This document shows, one piece after another, positions 61,768-64,000 of a stretch of 64,000 bases of DNA. Made by a program: the position numbers and the translations under genes. Location: positions 29,528 through 93,527 of the forward strand of contig NZ_VRTT01000024.1 in the NCBI RefSeq assembly GCF_008017805.1. The letters run 5' to 3'. The DNA is from Paenibacillus sp. N3.4. Lineage in GTDB: Bacteria > Bacillota > Bacilli > Paenibacillales > NBRC-103111. Under the pieces are notes generated by a model. It saw only the letters and a program-made list of their open reading frames with translations. It was not told where the DNA came from and did not search any database. Position 1 is the first letter of the stretch. Each line of letters begins with the position of its first letter.

Positions 61768-61852
61768 TGCATTATCGTATGGTGCAAACGCTCATAATGC
61801 ACTATAATATGAATTATATGATTTATTTAAACGTTTCAATTAACTGGAAACG
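61768..61852. promoter_or_regulatory. Control region of the kdgK-kdgA operon
   Basis: TGCATTAT (61768-61775) and ATAATGCA (61794-61801) are a perfect inverted repeat 18 bases apart. TATAAT (61803-61808) is a probable -10 without a clear -35. Downstream, AAACGTTT (61830-61837) and CGTTTC-N9-GAAACG (61832-61852) form LacI/CcpA-like or IclR-like palindromes. Two regulators may act here. Confidence 0.45.
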
Positions 61853-61888
61853 CATAATAGCGTAAACGGGAATGGATGGAGAGTTTCT

Positions 61889-62866
61889 ATGATGGCGCAT
61901 ACACAATCTCAATCGGTATCAGGGCCAGAAATTGTCACTTTTGGAGAAACGATGGCTCTGCTTATGCCATCCGGCGGCAAGGGTTTGGAGTACTCCTCTG
62001 AGCTTCATAGTTTGTTTGGTGGTGCGGAAAGCAATGTAGCCATCGGCATATCGCGGCTTGGGGGCCGTGTGGGCTGGTTCGGACGTTTGGGCAAAGACCC
62101 GTTAGGCCGTATGATTTTCAAAAAAATTCGTGGTGAGGGTGTCGATGTTTCTCGTGCTGAACTGACAGCGGAAGCTCCAACGGGGCTTATGATGCGCGAA
62201 GTGCTTATGGGCAAGACGTCGGTCTATTATTACCGTAAACATTCAGCGGCGAGCCGGATGAGTGTGCAACATCTGGATGAGGCTTATATCGCACAAGCAA
62301 AAATCTTGCATATCACAGGTATTACCCCCGCATTAAGCGATTCTTGCAAAGAGGCTGCTTTTGAAGCGGTTAGGCTGGCACGTAAGCATGGGGTTAAGAT
62401 CAGCTTTGATCCTAATTTGCGTTTGAAGCTTTGGAGCATGGACGAGGCGCGTCCGGTACTGCTTGAGCTTGCTAAGCTATGTGATATTTTCTTGCCCGGA
62501 TTAGATGAATTGAAGCTGCTGTTCCAAACGGAAGACTGGGATACCATCGTTAGCAAGCTGCGGGAATTATCAGCGATATCCATCGTCAAAGGCGGAGAAA
62601 ACGAGACCTATGTGGTAACTGCCGATTCAATTACAGCTGTTCCTTATTTCAAAGCTGAGCATGTGGTGGATACAGTTGGAGCAGGCGATGGTTTTTGCGC
62701 GGGCTTTCTGGTTGGCTTGTTAAAAGAATACGATTATCCGGAAGCGGTTCGAATCGGTAATCTGGTGGGTTCCTTGATCGTGCAAACAGAAGGCGATTGG
62801 GAAGGGGCTCCAACGTGGGAACAAGTTGAAGCGGTCCTTCATGACGTTAAACATATAGAACGTTAA
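61889..62866 (+). CDS. kdgK: PfkB-family sugar kinase, probable 2-dehydro-3-deoxygluconokinase
   Basis: 325-residue kinase. N-terminal TFGETMALLMP and GGAESNVAIGISRLGG and the catalytic DTVGAGDGFCAGFLVGLL are those of KdgK-like PfkB kinases. The next gene is a KDPG/KHG aldolase, so the pair would convert 2-keto-3-deoxygluconate to pyruvate and glyceraldehyde-3-phosphate. Start ATG 61889 (a second ATG follows), behind GGATGGAGAG. Confidence 0.9.
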   Translation: MMAHTQSQSVSGPEIVTFGETMALLMPSGGKGLEYSSELHSLFGGAESNVAIGISRLGGRVGWFGRLGKDPLGRMIFKKIRGEGVDVSRAELTAEAPTGLMMREVLMGKTSVYYYRKHSAASRMSVQHLDEAYIAQAKILHITGITPALSDSCKEAAFEAVRLARKHGVKISFDPNLRLKLWSMDEARPVLLELAKLCDIFLPGLDELKLLFQTEDWDTIVSKLRELSAISIVKGGENETYVVTADSITAVPYFKAEHVVDTVGAGDGFCAGFLVGLLKEYDYPEAVRIGNLVGSLIVQTEGDWEGAPTWEQVEAVLHDVKHIER

Positions 62867-62894
62867 ATGGTTAAAATAGAGAGGGTAGATTCCA

Positions 62895-63556
62895 ATGAAA
62901 AAAATTAAACTTATTCAGCAAATATCAAAAGAAGGCGTTGTAGCGGTTCTTCGTGGAGAAACGCCGGAAGAAGTCGTTGAAATGGCGGAGCAAGCCATTG
63001 CCGGGGGCATTAAGGTCATTGAAGTCACGATGACTGTGCCATTCGCGCTGCGTGCAATCGAGGAGCTAGCGAAGCGCTACTCCAGCACCACGCAGGATGC
63101 GGCCAAGTATGCGATTATTGGGGTGGGCACAGCCCTCGATCCCGAGACGGCGCGTGCCGCTATTCTGAGTGGGGCCGAGTTTGTCGTAGGCCCCTCATTG
63201 AATCCGAATACGGTTGCTCTCTGCAACCGTTATCGCGTCCCTGTCATGCCGGGCTGCATGACGATTCAAGAGATTCAGACGGCGCTCGAGCTCGGCGTCG
63301 ATATCGTGAAGCTGTTCCCAGGCAATCTCTACTCGCCTGCGATGATTAAGGCCATTAAAGGTCCGTTGCCACAGGCGAACATAATGCCAACCGGCGGAGT
63401 TTCGCTGAGCAACCTCGGCGAATGGATTGCAGCCGCGCCGTAGCCGTCGGCATCGGTTCCGATTTGACCAGCGAAGCGGTCAAAACAGGCGATTACAGCC
63501 TTGTTGCCAAGAAGGCTGCTCAATATATAGAGGCCTACCAAGCGGCCAAGAAGTAG
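62895..63556 (+). pseudogene. kdgA: KDPG/KHG aldolase, frameshifted near the 3' end
   Basis: Class I aldolase splitting 2-keto-3-deoxy-6-phosphogluconate. The first frame holds VVAVLRGETPEE, KVIEVTMTVP, VGTALDPETARAA, the Schiff-base Lys in DIVKLFPGN and IMPTGGVSLSN, then stops at 63443. Another frame continues AVAVGIGSDLTSEAVKTGDY to the stop at 63554-63556. One G lost near 63435 (GCCGCGCC for GCCGGCGCC) explains it. The restored protein is about 220 aa, the usual length. Without repair the last strand and helix would be missing. Confidence 0.88.
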
Positions 63557-63564
63557 GATATAGG

Positions 63565-63600
63565 TAAGCTCCGTCGTAATGTTGACGGAGCTTATTTTTT
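63565..63600 (+). terminator. Terminator of the kdgK-kdgA operon
   Basis: TAAGCTCCGTC and GACGGAGCTTA pair around GTAATGTT, followed by TTTTTT. Confidence 0.93.
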
Positions 63601-63829
63601 GAGAGAATTTGTATGTTTGGTTTATTTGAATTTTTGTTAAACATGTGGTTCAAACCTACTTAAGCAGAAGTTTGGCGATGAACGTCAACATTGGGATGCG
63701 TTTGTAAAAAAATCATAAGGAGCATATAGGCCAAATGGTGTAAAAGGAAGTACGAAAATTGAAGCGCTCCATGGAACGGGTTTACAAGCTTAGTCTGTGA
63801 TGGATATCCTGATATAGGAAGAGTTCCAC

Positions 63830-64000
63830 AAGGAATGGCTTCCGCAAACGTATGTCTAGAAAGATAACACTGTTTTTCAGTGTTCCAGCAGTCAGTCCAA
63901 GCAGCAACTCCACTATAATGCAGAATACCGTGCTTACAGATAGACAAGTCGATCAAAAGTGACATATTTGGAACTGGAACACTGTTTTTCAGTGTTCCAG
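63830..64000. repeat. Palindromic intergenic repeat array, two copies, running off the window
   Basis: Units begin ACACTGTTTTTCAGTGTTCCAG at 63868 and 63979 (111 bp apart; first 20 bases compared). CAGTCAG, ACCGTGCTTACAGATAG and AAAAGTGACAT match the arrays at 2.4 and 18 kb, and the upstream flank (TGGCTTCCGCAAACG, GTCTAGAAAGATAAC) matches that at 17.96 kb. The stem arms here read CAGTGTTCCAG with a weaker right arm. Nothing is recognised between 63601 and 63829. Confidence 0.75.

Overview
The window looks like chromosomal DNA of a Paenibacillus-type Gram-positive endospore former. The evidence is the gene style: Shine-Dalgarno sites such as AGGAGGT, YesM/YesN-type two-component pairs beside sugar ABC transporters, SleB, bacilliredoxin, YneF, LiaI/LiaH-like proteins, DUF3905 and CBO0543 proteins, and mid-range GC. 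No rRNA, tRNA, CRISPR array, prophage or complete insertion sequence was seen. The genus is an inference; nothing was searched.

Layout. 1-2.2 kb: OmpR-type regulator and histidine kinase. 2.26-2.84 kb: non-coding array of ~112-bp palindromic repeats. 2.8-9.6 kb: sugar ABC importer (two permeases, lipoprotein) with its YesM-like kinase and YesN-like AraC regulator, without an ATPase gene. 9.7-17.9 kb: a candidate export or envelope module. It holds a secreted Gly-rich repeat protein, a MacA-like adaptor, a LolD/MacB-like ATPase (frameshifted), a MacB-like permease, a 728-residue secreted protein and an orphan response regulator with a degenerate receiver. Two promoters in this module carry the same array of six pentamers (TTCAG type) spaced exactly 11 bp, ending 10 bp before the -10. 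17.9-23 kb: a decayed stretch with repeats, a possible MITE, a frameshifted metallophosphoesterase, a truncated ABC-2 system with two in-frame TAG codons, a TetR gene with a frameshifted YhgE/SNG1-like protein, and a short relict of a second metallophosphoesterase. 23-25.3 kb: envelope-stress operon liaI-like, pspA-like, pspC-like, pspA-like. 25.5-31 kb: polysaccharide deacetylase, DUF3905 protein, ECF sigma with anti-sigma, bacilliredoxin, nadE.

31-50 kb is mostly housekeeping: aldo/keto reductase, acpS, a lipoprotein cytochrome c, mutY, a Crp/Fnr regulator, sodA, an Ntdp-like protein, signal peptidase I, queG, ogt, an HD-GYP-like protein, yneF, TetR, folE, a dGTPase-like HD protein, an alpha/beta hydrolase, an IclR regulator and a CDF transporter. 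50-64 kb holds sleB, a PHP phosphoesterase, aconitase, an Amidase_6 protein, ddl, uvsE, fabI, an inositol-monophosphatase family gene, and kdgK with a frameshifted kdgA, ending in another copy of the ~112-bp repeat array.

Three themes stand out. First, the twin phased operators tie the Gly-rich secreted protein to the MacAB-like operon and are the best candidate for an undescribed system here. Second, a nearly identical 19-bp palindrome lies just downstream of the promoters of the IclR-family gene and of aconitase, which suggests a regulatory link. Third, at least seven otherwise well-preserved genes carry single-base frameshifts, six of them one-base losses. This may reflect indel errors in the sequence, although the 19.5-23 kb stretch also shows true decay.
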